A DNA stretch of 7,798 nt, taken from contig CANGCW010000040.1 in assembly GCA_947452525.1 (NCBI GenBank), positions 1-7,798 on the forward strand, in the 5' to 3' direction. Source of the stretch: Actinomycetota bacterium (lineage in GTDB: Bacteria; Actinomycetota; Actinomycetes; Nanopelagicales; Nanopelagicaceae). Below, one piece after another: positions 1 to 5,753 of this stretch. Under the pieces are notes generated by a model. The model was not told the DNA's origin. It made no database searches and worked only from the letters and a program-made list of their open reading frames with translations. Position 1 is the stretch's first letter; every line of letters starts with the position of its first letter. The translations under genes and the position numbers were made by a program.

Positions 1-651
1 CGTAGAGCAGGTATCCCTGACTCTGTAGGAATGATCTCAACCCCATCAGTCTCTCTCGGTGTAGCTAGCCCACATGTCATCGATGTTGCATCTGCTTATG
101 CAACATTTGCCGCTCAAGGTGTTTATGCGAAGCCATTTATCGTGAAGGAGGTTCTCGGTTCAAACCAGGGCGTCCTCTATGAATCTCGGATTCAAGCACA
201 GCAAGTGTTTGCAGCGGATGTAATGGCAGATCTCACGAGCGCACTTCAAGGTGTAACAAAGTTCGGTACAGCTTCTGGTGCTCTCTATGATTTCAAGCGA
301 CCAAGCGCTGGAAAGACTGGTACGACGACAGATAATGCGAGCGCATGGTTTAACGGTTACACACCACAACTAGCAACATCGGTTGCGATGTTTAGAGATA
401 ACGCATCGCAGACGTTAAACGGTATTGGTGGCCTCAATGCGGTGACCGGTGGATCATTCCCTGCACGTATCTGGTCTTACTACATGACAGGTGCGCTGAA
501 GGGCCTTCCTAAGATGGGCTTCCCGCCTGCCTCACATATCGGTGGAACAACGCCAGTAGATATGTCTACAGCGGTGCCAACACTGGATCCAGCACTCGCA
601 GAGAAGCCAACTCCTATTGCAACGAAGAGTTCGACTAAGAAAAAGAAGTAA
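1..651 (+). CDS. ponA: Class A penicillin-binding protein, C-terminal transpeptidase part (5' partial)
   Basis: This is the 3' end of a cell-wall transpeptidase gene; the reading frame is open from base 1, so the gene begins outside the window. The 216 visible residues contain the third active-site motif of penicillin-binding transpeptidases, KTGTT, encoded at 313-327. It is followed by the typical DNASAWFNGYTP block in which the domain contacts substrate. Upstream, a segment reading GVASPHVIDVASAYATFA is characteristic of bifunctional (GT51 plus transpeptidase) class A enzymes. The SxxK and SxN motifs and the glycosyltransferase domain must lie upstream and cannot be checked. The product would cross-link peptidoglycan outside the membrane. 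The C-terminus is short and ends in a lysine-rich tail (KSSTKKKK), unlike the proline-rich tail of mycobacterial PonA1. The position, immediately before a GT87 gene and rpsF, matches ponA1 in mycobacteria, which is the basis for the symbol. Confidence 0.9.
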   Translation, partial: RRAGIPDSVGMISTPSVSLGVASPHVIDVASAYATFAAQGVYAKPFIVKEVLGSNQGVLYESRIQAQQVFAADVMADLTSALQGVTKFGTASGALYDFKRPSAGKTGTTTDNASAWFNGYTPQLATSVAMFRDNASQTLNGIGGLNAVTGGSFPARIWSYYMTGALKGLPKMGFPPASHIGGTTPVDMSTAVPTLDPALAEKPTPIATKSSTKKKK

Positions 652-654
652 GTA

Positions 655-1848
655 GTGTCGAGAGTAAATTATGCGACGAAGAGCGCTCTCCTCTTAGCAA
701 TCATCGCTTCGCTCTTCTCCTTTGCAAAGTTTCAACACTGTGCATCGAAGAACTTCAGCAGTACTGACTCATATGTCCATGCCTGTTACTCAGATCTACC
801 AGCGCTCTTCGGTGCGCGTGGCATGAATACCCACCAGTGGCCATACAGCAGTGCGACAAACTCCGTCGAGTATCCGCCACTTACCGGAGTAGTTATGTGG
901 GCGACTTCGCTCATCACTCCACCAGAGAATTCGTACCGCTTCTACTTTTATATCAATGCAACATTACTTGCACTGCTCTTCATCGGCTCTATCTACCTTC
1001 TCGCACGGATGAGACCAAAGTTCTGGTACTTGCTACCGCTCTCACCCGCAGTGATTGCATCGATGTATATCAACTGGGATCTCTGGGCAGTAATTACCGC
1101 ACTCCTTGCCATCTACCTCTTTGATAAGAAGAGTTATTCATGGAGTGCGGTGGCGTTGGGAGCTTCGATTGCAACGAAGTTCTTTCCGATTGTATTACTC
1201 GCTCCCGTTGTATTGATCTTCATAAAGCGCAAGGAGATCTCGTCAGCGTTTTCCTACGTTGCACTCACCGCAGGCACATGGCTGCTCATCAATCTTCCAT
1301 TTATGGTCACTACCTGGGATGGCTGGTTCCGATTCTTCTCACTCAATGCAAAGCGAAGTTCTGATCTCGGTTCGATTTACTACGCATGGAACCTCACCTT
1401 CCAACATCACACGATTAATTCGCCAAATCTGCTCTCAACTGGGCTCTTCATTCTTATTGCTCTTGCCGCCTCGTGGTACAGCTACTTCATCGCCGCTGAG
1501 AGGGTGCTTACCTCACTCGCGACCTCATCATTTATCTTTGTTGCTGCTTTCACCATTACGAGCAAGGTTTATTCCCCGCAGTACATCCTCTGGCTAGCAC
1601 CGCTTGGCATCCTCGCGATGCGTAGTTATAAGGAGCGAGCTGCATTCTGGATCTGGCAGGGTGGCGAACTGATCTACCATCTCGCGATCTGGGAGTTCCT
1701 GGCTAAGTACACGGGTGCGAAATTTGGAATCCCGGGCGGGGCGCTCGCCTTGGCCACGCTCATCCGGGTACTTACAACGGTGTACTTCGCCGCTCGAACT
1801 ACGCGTCTGGAAGATACACACAGCGAGCCCGCCCTCCACAAGGGTTAA
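655..1848 (+). CDS. Polytopic membrane glycosyltransferase, GT87/DUF2029 family (Rv0051-like)
   Basis: The 397-residue product is very hydrophobic, with about eight to ten likely membrane segments (for example near residues 10-26, 97-118, 124-154, 163-190, 200-217, 261-281, 288-302, 308-322 and 361-380). Motifs typical of GT-C type GT87 proteins are visible: ACYSDLP with an acidic residue in the first extracytoplasmic loop (about 43-49), VEYPPLTG (71-78), NWD (140-142), TKFFP (174-178) and SPQYILWLAPL (307-317). Such enzymes usually transfer a sugar from a polyprenyl-phosphate donor outside the membrane; the donor and acceptor here are unknown. The GTG start at 655 is 3 nt after the upstream stop and gives a good N-terminal membrane anchor. 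No strong Shine-Dalgarno sequence is present, so translation is probably coupled to the penicillin-binding protein. Mycobacteria carry a protein of this kind (Rv0051) in the same place. Family assignment is fairly sure; a specific substrate cannot be given. Confidence 0.8.
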   Translation: MSRVNYATKSALLLAIIASLFSFAKFQHCASKNFSSTDSYVHACYSDLPALFGARGMNTHQWPYSSATNSVEYPPLTGVVMWATSLITPPENSYRFYFYINATLLALLFIGSIYLLARMRPKFWYLLPLSPAVIASMYINWDLWAVITALLAIYLFDKKSYSWSAVALGASIATKFFPIVLLAPVVLIFIKRKEISSAFSYVALTAGTWLLINLPFMVTTWDGWFRFFSLNAKRSSDLGSIYYAWNLTFQHHTINSPNLLSTGLFILIALAASWYSYFIAAERVLTSLATSSFIFVAAFTITSKVYSPQYILWLAPLGILAMRSYKERAAFWIWQGGELIYHLAIWEFLAKYTGAKFGIPGGALALATLIRVLTTVYFAARTTRLEDTHSEPALHKG

Positions 1849-1907
1849 ATTTCTCTATCTCCGCCCGCGCGGTTACGATTAGCCTTCCCTTTGAACGAGT
1901 GCGCCGC

Positions 1908-1928
1908 ACTCCGACATTGGGAATGAGT
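1908..1928 (+). promoter_or_regulatory. S6:S18-binding RNA element in the rpsF leader (candidate)
   Basis: The RNA can fold as ACT (1908-1910) with AGT (1926-1928), a one-sided bulge CCGA (1911-1914), then CATT (1915-1918) with AATG (1922-1925) around a GGG loop. rpsF leaders in many bacteria carry a hairpin with CCG in a bulge that mimics the S6:S18 site on 16S rRNA and lets the S6:S18 complex repress its own operon. The location (60-80 nt before the rpsF start), the CCG-containing bulge and the presence of both rpsF and rpsR downstream all fit. The stem is short and was drawn by eye. A competing hairpin, GAGTGC (1897-1902) with GCACTC (1906-1911), overlaps it, so alternative folding is possible. 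A TACGAT at 1874-1879 could be a -10 box for this leader, but no good -35 was seen. Confidence 0.6.
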
Positions 1929-1977
1929 AACCCTCCTGCCGCGGAAATACCGTGGCCGCTTTAGTCCAGAGGAGGTT
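1929..1977 (+). promoter_or_regulatory. Shine-Dalgarno-sequestering stem-loop before rpsF (candidate)
   Basis: AACCCTCCT at 1929-1937 is complementary, with one bulged C, to AGGAGGTT at 1970-1977, which contains the rpsF ribosome binding site (AGGAGG 1970-1975, 12 nt before the ATG at 1988). Between the arms is a second hairpin, GCCGCGG (1938-1944) with CCGTGGC (1950-1956), one G-U pair and an AAATA loop. The outer helix starts one base after the S6:S18-like hairpin, so protein binding there could stabilise a closed ribosome binding site. The pairings are seen directly in the sequence; the regulatory mechanism is inferred. Confidence 0.5.
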
Positions 1978-1987
1978 GGGTTAACGC

Positions 1988-2272
1988 ATGCGTCACTATG
2001 AAATCATGGTCATCCTTGATCCAGAATTAGAAGAACGCACAGTCGCTCCGAGTCTTGATACATACCTCAAGATCATCAAAGACAGTGGTGGAACCGTCGA
2101 TAAGCTCGACATCTGGGGCCGCCGCCGTATGACTTTCGAAATCAACAAGAAGTCAGAAGGCATCTACGCTGTTGCTGATTTGCACTGTGGTCCAGAAGCG
2201 ATCAAAGAACTCGATCGCCAACTCAACTTGAACGAAGCTGTGCTTCGTACCAAAGTCGTCCGTCCAGAATAA
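1988..2272 (+). CDS. rpsF: 30S ribosomal protein S6
   Basis: This 94-residue protein is small-subunit ribosomal protein S6, which binds the 16S rRNA central domain as a pair with S18. The N-terminus MRHYEIMVILDPELEE, the central block DIWGRRRMTFEINKKSEGIY and the RPE ending near the C-terminus are diagnostic, and the length is normal for actinobacterial S6. The ATG start is preceded by a strong AGGAGG at 1970-1975. That spacing of 12 nt is slightly long, and the site may be masked by leader structure. It is the first gene of an rpsF-ssb-rpsR-rplI operon. The leader upstream contains a candidate autoregulatory RNA element. Confidence 0.98.
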   Translation: MRHYEIMVILDPELEERTVAPSLDTYLKIIKDSGGTVDKLDIWGRRRMTFEINKKSEGIYAVADLHCGPEAIKELDRQLNLNEAVLRTKVVRPE

Positions 2273-2284
2273 GAGGCATACGCA

Positions 2285-2773
2285 ATGGCTGCTGGTGACA
2301 CAAACATCACGATAATTGGAAATCTCACAAGTGATCCAGAACTTCGCTTCACACCTAACGGTGCTGCAGTTGCAAAGTTCACCGTCGCTTCGACTCCACG
2401 TTATCTCGATAAGGCAACGAATGAGTGGAAAGATGGCGATAGCCTCTTCCTCACATGCAATGTCTGGCGCCAAGCGGCTGAGAATGTTGCAGAGTCACTT
2501 ACCCGCGGAATGCGCGTAATTGTCACTGGACGTTTGAAGCAACGCTCTTATGAAACTAAAGAAGGCGAGAAGCGCACCGTCTATGAGGTTGAGGTTGACG
2601 AGGTAGGTCCATCACTTCGCAACGCAACCGCAAAGGTGACAAAGACATCTGGAAAATCTTCCGGAAGTTTCGCTCCAGCCGCTGAAGTCGCATCAGATGA
2701 CCCATGGTCAGCTGCACCAGTTGGTGGCAGCTCATGGGGCAACACTGCTGCTGATGAACAGCCACCGTTCTAA
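2285..2773 (+). CDS. ssb: Single-stranded DNA-binding protein
   Basis: The 162-residue product is the replicative SSB, which forms tetramers on single-stranded DNA and recruits repair and replication partners through its C-terminal tip. The OB fold covers about residues 5-115, with the recognisable blocks ITIIGNLTSDPELRFTPNG, FLTCNVWRQAAENVAESL and GMRVIVTGRLKQRSYETKEG. A flexible linker rich in S, G, A and T follows, and the tip ends in DEQPPF, a slight variant of the usual D-D-(I/E)-P-F type acidic ending. The start at 2285 has GAGG at 2273-2276, 8 nt upstream, and lies 12 nt after the rpsF stop. The placement between rpsF and rpsR is the standard one in many bacteria. No features of a phage or plasmid SSB are seen. 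Confidence 0.98.
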   Translation: MAAGDTNITIIGNLTSDPELRFTPNGAAVAKFTVASTPRYLDKATNEWKDGDSLFLTCNVWRQAAENVAESLTRGMRVIVTGRLKQRSYETKEGEKRTVYEVEVDEVGPSLRNATAKVTKTSGKSSGSFAPAAEVASDDPWSAAPVGGSSWGNTAADEQPPF

Positions 2774-2798
2774 CTAATTTATTAACCAGACCATTCTC

Positions 2799-2818
2799 GT
2801 TAGTTGATTTCGATTAAC
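2799..2818 (+). other. Small RNA hairpin between ssb and rpsR
   Basis: GTTAGTTG at 2799-2806 can pair with CGATTAAC at 2811-2818 (8 pairs, two of them G-U) around an ATTT loop, in the 74-nt gap between ssb and rpsR. No run of T follows, so it is not an intrinsic terminator. It could mark a processing or stability point within the operon transcript. It is AU-rich and may have no function. Confidence 0.25.
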
Positions 2819-2847
2819 AAGCGAGGCATCCTCAAAGGAGCACCAAA

Positions 2848-3135
2848 GTGGGAGCAAGAAGTAATAAGACGCTGAAGCCAAAGAAGGTAGCGCCAAAGCT
2901 ATCGGCTGCAGCGATGAAGAAGTTTAAGAAGAAGCCATGTTCTTTCTGTCGTGAAAAGGTTAACTACATCGACTACAAGGACATCGCAACACTTCGCAAG
3001 TACATCTCAGATCGCGGCAAGATCCGTGCTCGTCGAGTTACAGGTGCTTGCACAGAACATCAGCGTGCAGTAGCCGCCGCGGTTAAGAATTCCCGCGAAA
3101 TGGCGCTTCTGCCTTACACATCGACAGCTCGATAA
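2848..3135 (+). CDS. rpsR: 30S ribosomal protein S18, zinc-binding (C+) type
   Basis: The 95-residue product is S18, the partner of S6 on the small-subunit platform. The core from about residue 27 to 90 is clear: KKPCSFCREKVNYIDYKD, LRKYISDRGKIRARRVTGAC and EHQRAVAAAVKNSREMALLPYT. C31xxC34 and C68xxH71 form the putative zinc site, so this is the C+ form; many actinobacteria also hold a cysteine-free paralogue used under zinc shortage. The GTG start at 2848 is supported by AAAGGAG at 2834-2840, 7 nt upstream. It gives a lysine-rich N-terminal extension of about 25 residues. The alternative ATG at codon 23 has no such site and would begin close to the core. Confidence 0.97.
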   Translation: MGARSNKTLKPKKVAPKLSAAAMKKFKKKPCSFCREKVNYIDYKDIATLRKYISDRGKIRARRVTGACTEHQRAVAAAVKNSREMALLPYTSTAR

Positions 3136-3150
3136 GGGGAGATGACAGAT

Positions 3151-3597
3151 ATGAAACTCATCCTTACTCGTGAAGTCACCGGCCTAGGTGCCGCAGGCGA
3201 TGTTGTAACTGTAAAAGATGGTTACGCACGTAACTTCCTCCTTCCACGTGGCAATGCAATCGCATGGTCACAGGGCGGAGAGAAGCAGATCGAGGGTATC
3301 CGTCGCGCTCGCGCAACACGTGAGATCCGCGATCGCGATCACGCTCTAGAAATCAAGGAGACCCTTGAGAAGAGCGAGATCACCGTCAAGGTAAAGGTTG
3401 GAGCCACAGGCTCAATGTTCGGATCTGTTACAGATAAGGACATCGTTGCAGCTATCAAGGCATCAACGGCCCTCGATATCGATCGCCACCGCATCAAGCC
3501 GGTTGGCCATATCAAGAAGCTTGGCAGCTACGCAGTGAAGGTCACCCTCCACAGCGCAGTAACAGCCAATATCTCATTGGTAGTTGTCGCCGGTTAA
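3151..3597 (+). CDS. rplI: 50S ribosomal protein L9
   Basis: This is large-subunit protein L9, which binds 23S rRNA near the L1 stalk and extends a long helix to a C-terminal domain. The N-terminal signature is complete: MKLILTREVTGLGAAGDVV followed by KDGYARNFLLPRG. The C-terminal domain (about residues 75-148) contains GSMFGSVTDKDI. Two ATG codons are available, at 3142 and 3151. The Shine-Dalgarno AGGGGAG (3135-3141) abuts the first but lies 9 nt before the second, and L9 proteins normally begin M-K-(V/L)-I-L. I therefore choose 3151, giving 148 residues; 3142 would add only MTD. It is the last gene of the operon, 15 nt after rpsR, and is followed by a strong terminator. Confidence 0.95.
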   Translation: MKLILTREVTGLGAAGDVVTVKDGYARNFLLPRGNAIAWSQGGEKQIEGIRRARATREIRDRDHALEIKETLEKSEITVKVKVGATGSMFGSVTDKDIVAAIKASTALDIDRHRIKPVGHIKKLGSYAVKVTLHSAVTANISLVVVAG

Positions 3598-3613
3598 TCT
3601 GATTCAACGCGAA

Positions 3614-3646
3614 ACGGGTCGGGGCTCACGCTCCGGCCCGTTTTTT
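3614..3646 (+). terminator. Intrinsic terminator after rplI
   Basis: A 12-bp GC-rich stem with two G-U pairs runs from ACGGG at 3614-3618 to CCCGT at 3637-3641, with a TCAC loop at 3626-3629. It is followed directly by a run of six T (3641-3646). It starts 17 nt after the rplI stop. It should end the rpsF-ssb-rpsR-rplI transcript and separate it from dnaB. Confidence 0.93.
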
Positions 3647-3718
3647 ATTGCCCCCATTCACATAATGAGATAGCGAGATTTAACTTTATCCCCAGCTCTC
3701 TGCGCTCAATTACGCGTG

Positions 3719-3804
3719 CCATCCACCGCTTATCCACACTTATCCACTACCTATCCACAACTTACCCACCATAAACCCCACCCTTATCCCCACGCTCATA
3801 CACA
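3719..3804 (+). promoter_or_regulatory. Helically phased DnaA-box array upstream of dnaB
   Basis: Nine-base DnaA-box-like sequences occur in one orientation with starts at 3719, 3730, 3740, 3751, 3762, 3772, 3784 and 3796. One is a perfect TTATCCACA (3730-3738). TTATCCACT (3740-3748), CTATCCACA (3751-3759), TTATCCCCA (3784-3792) and TCATACACA (3796-3804) each differ from TTATNCACA by one base. CCATCCACC (3719), TTACCCACC (3762) and TAAACCCCA (3772) are weaker. A further TTATCCCCA lies at 3686-3694, 33 bp before the array. Spacing of 10-12 bp would place bound DnaA on one face of the helix. The array lies 53 nt before the dnaB start, in its likely 5' region. A weak promoter-like pair, TTCACA (3657-3662) and TAACTT (3681-3686), precedes it. 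Binding and role are inferred. Confidence 0.7.
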
Positions 3805-3856
3805 CCCCACTCGAGCAGAGTTCGCCCCTGTCGGCGCTTACCGAGAGGATTGCCCC

Positions 3857-5257
3857 ATGAGCCTCGCTGAACTTCCACCACGTTCTGGAAATAACCAAAC
3901 CCAGAGCATCGAGTTCGAGCGCACACCACCACAAGATCTTGCGGCGGAGCAGAGCGTCCTCGGTGGAATGCTCCTCAGTAAAGATGCCATCGCAGATGTC
4001 ATCGAGACAATCAAAGAGCGTGACTTCTACCGCCCTGCTCACCAATTAATTTACGATGCAATTCTTGATCTCTATGGTCGTGGAGATCCTGCAGATCCGA
4101 TCACTGTGAGCGGTGAGTTAACAAAGCGCGGCGACATTGCCCGCGCTGGTGGCGCCCCTTATCTCCATACATTGATGAGCTCTGTTCCTACTGCCGCGAA
4201 TGCTGGCTACTACGCAAAGATTGTTCGCGATCGCGCAGTACTCCGTCGCCTCGTTGAGGCCGGCACAAAGATTGTGCAGATTGGTTATAACGAAGAGGGC
4301 GATGTCGATGACTCTGTAGATCTTGCACAGCAAGAGATTTATCAAGTTACAGAACATCGCGCGAGTGAGGATTATGTACGTCTGGCAGATCTTCTTCCAG
4401 AGGCGCTCGATGAGATGGAAGCTCTCTCTAAGGGCGAAGTCGAGCATGGCGTTAAGACCGGCTTTAAAGATCTCGATGAGCTCACGGGTGGATTCCGAGC
4501 AGGAAATATGATTGTTATCGCTGCGCGTCCTGCAGTTGGCAAGTCAACGCTTGGCCTCGATATCGCACGCCATGCCGCAATTAAAGATGGTAACGCCGCA
4601 GTCATCTTCTCCCTTGAAATGTCACGCTCTGAAATCACCATGAGAATGCTCTCTGCAGAGGCGCGCGTAAGTTTGAACTCGATCCGATCTGGTCAGATGA
4701 ATGACACAGAGTGGCAATCAATCGCTAAGTGCATGGGTGAGATTTCAGAAGCTCCACTCTTTATCGATGACTCTCCAAACCTCTCGCTGATGGAGATTCG
4801 CGCGAAGGCTCGTCGCCTCAAGCAGCGCCATAATCTCAAATTAATCGTTATCGATTACCTCCAGCTGATGACATCAGGTAAGCGCGTAGAGAGCCGTCAG
4901 CAAGAGGTCTCCGAGTTCTCACGTAATTTGAAGTTGCTCGCTAAGGAGCTCGAGATTCCTGTCATTGCAATCTCACAGTTGAACCGTTCATCCGAACAAC
5001 GTGCAGATAAGAAGCCGATGCTCTCAGATCTCCGTGAATCAGGCTCTATTGAGCAGGATGCAGACGTGGTAATCCTGCTCCACCGCGACGAGTTATATGA
5101 CGCACAAGTTCGTCCTGGTGAAGCAGATATGAACGTTGTGAAGCACCGTAACGGTCCAACCCGAACACTCCAGGTTGCAGCTCAACTTCACTTTGCGCGT
5201 TTTGCAGATATGGCGGCGCCATTCTCAGCGCCTAGTGAGAGCTTTATTAAAGATTAA
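3857..5257 (+). CDS. dnaB: Replicative DNA helicase DnaB
   Basis: The 466-residue product is the hexameric helicase that unwinds DNA at the replication fork. The N-terminal domain (about residues 22-125) begins with PPQDLAAEQSVLGGMLLSKDA and includes GGAPYLHTLMSSVPTAANAGYYA. The RecA-like motor domain (about 195-455) has Walker A ARPAVGKST (223-231, Lys229), the FSLEMS motif with Glu254, Walker B LIVIDYLQLM with Asp333, and DLRESGSIEQDADVVILLHR near the end. No intein interrupts it, unlike M. tuberculosis DnaB. The frame is open to a GTG at 3716, but I choose ATG 3857. AGAGGA lies 7 nt upstream (3844-3849), homology begins soon after, and the extra 47 residues would be a low-complexity H/P/T/Y translation of the DnaA-box array. 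The gene has its own transcription unit after the rplI terminator. Its 3' end overlaps the carbonic anhydrase gene on the other strand by 11 nt. Confidence 0.97.
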   Translation: MSLAELPPRSGNNQTQSIEFERTPPQDLAAEQSVLGGMLLSKDAIADVIETIKERDFYRPAHQLIYDAILDLYGRGDPADPITVSGELTKRGDIARAGGAPYLHTLMSSVPTAANAGYYAKIVRDRAVLRRLVEAGTKIVQIGYNEEGDVDDSVDLAQQEIYQVTEHRASEDYVRLADLLPEALDEMEALSKGEVEHGVKTGFKDLDELTGGFRAGNMIVIAARPAVGKSTLGLDIARHAAIKDGNAAVIFSLEMSRSEITMRMLSAEARVSLNSIRSGQMNDTEWQSIAKCMGEISEAPLFIDDSPNLSLMEIRAKARRLKQRHNLKLIVIDYLQLMTSGKRVESRQQEVSEFSRNLKLLAKELEIPVIAISQLNRSSEQRADKKPMLSDLRESGSIEQDADVVILLHRDELYDAQVRPGEADMNVVKHRNGPTRTLQVAAQLHFARFADMAAPFSAPSESFIKD

Positions 5258-5744
5258 CTGGTGAGAGCTTTCCGCTCTTCACATCGTAGATCGCGCCCAT
5301 CACCTTCACTCCTTCTTTGAGGAAGGGGTAGGTCTCAATCCGGAGAATATCTTTCTCGAGTGCAGCGAGGGGATCTTTCACTGTGCGGATCTCGATACTT
5401 CGGGTATCTACACCACTGCTCTCTTTGATTGCTGCATGGATCTCATCTTCGGTTCCGCTCGCCATTCGGCAATCAGTATGCGGCATCACAAGAACGCGAT
5501 TTACTCCTAAGAGGTGTGTTGCAAGAATCAGCGTACGAAGAACATCCTCAGTTACACGTGCACCTGCATTACGGAGAATCTTCGCATCACCAGCATGCAT
5601 ACCAACGATACGTAGTGGATCGATACGAGAGTCCATACAGGTAACAATCGCGAGACCCTTAAGTGCTGCACCGCCAAGCGCTTCAGATTTGAAAGAGGCA
5701 ACAAACTCTTCATTTGCCTTGAGTAGATCTGCAAAGTTCTCCAT
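5247..5744 (-). CDS. Beta-class carbonic anhydrase
   Basis: The 165-residue enzyme should interconvert CO2 and bicarbonate using a zinc ion, in the cytoplasm. Zinc and catalytic residues of the beta class are all visible: Cys36-x-Asp38-x-Arg40 in IVTCMDSRIDPLR, and His89-x-x-Cys92 in MPHTDCRM. ILRNAGARVTEDVLRTL between them is typical. Length and sequence pattern match the short mycobacterial type (Rv1284), not the longer plant-like forms. An Arg follows Cys92 where Gly is usual (HTDCG), a small oddity near the active site. The start lies 9 nt after the stop of the EamA-family gene, with no clear Shine-Dalgarno sequence, so expression may depend on coupling to that gene. It is the last gene of the minus-strand run and ends within the final codons of dnaB. 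Confidence 0.93.
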   Translation of the reverse strand: MENFADLLKANEEFVASFKSEALGGAALKGLAIVTCMDSRIDPLRIVGMHAGDAKILRNAGARVTEDVLRTLILATHLLGVNRVLVMPHTDCRMASGTEDEIHAAIKESSGVDTRSIEIRTVKDPLAALEKDILRIETYPFLKEGVKVMGAIYDVKSGKLSPVNL

Positions 5745-5753
5745 AGGTGAAAT

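Noticed and set aside
1861..1872. GC-rich partial palindrome after the GT87 stop, considered as a terminator
   Set aside because: The possible stem is only about 4 bp and no T-run follows.
3142..3150. ATG at 3142 as the start of rplI
   Set aside because: The Shine-Dalgarno sequence directly abuts it with no spacer. ATG 3151 has a 9-nt spacer and gives the usual MKLIL start of L9.
3716..3856. N-terminal extension of DnaB from the GTG at 3716 (47 extra residues)
   Set aside because: The translation is low-complexity H, P, T and Y produced by the DnaA-box repeats. There is no Shine-Dalgarno sequence at 3716, while ATG 3857 has AGAGGA 7 nt upstream and matches the expected N-terminus.
3329..4234. 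GCGATCGC palindromes at 3329-3336 and 4227-4234, resembling the cyanobacterial HIP1 repeat
   Set aside because: Only two copies, both explained by Arg-Asp-Arg type codons in rplI and dnaB, and the gene content is actinobacterial.
5235..5271. Direct repeat GTGAGAGCTTT at 5235-5245 and 5261-5271
   Set aside because: Only 11 bp, two copies, inside coding sequence on both sides, with no sign of a mobile element or recombination site.
5261..5282. Hairpin GTGAGAGC / GCTCTTCAC just after the dnaB stop, considered as a terminator
   Set aside because: It has a bulge and no T-run on either strand, and it lies inside the carbonic anhydrase coding sequence.
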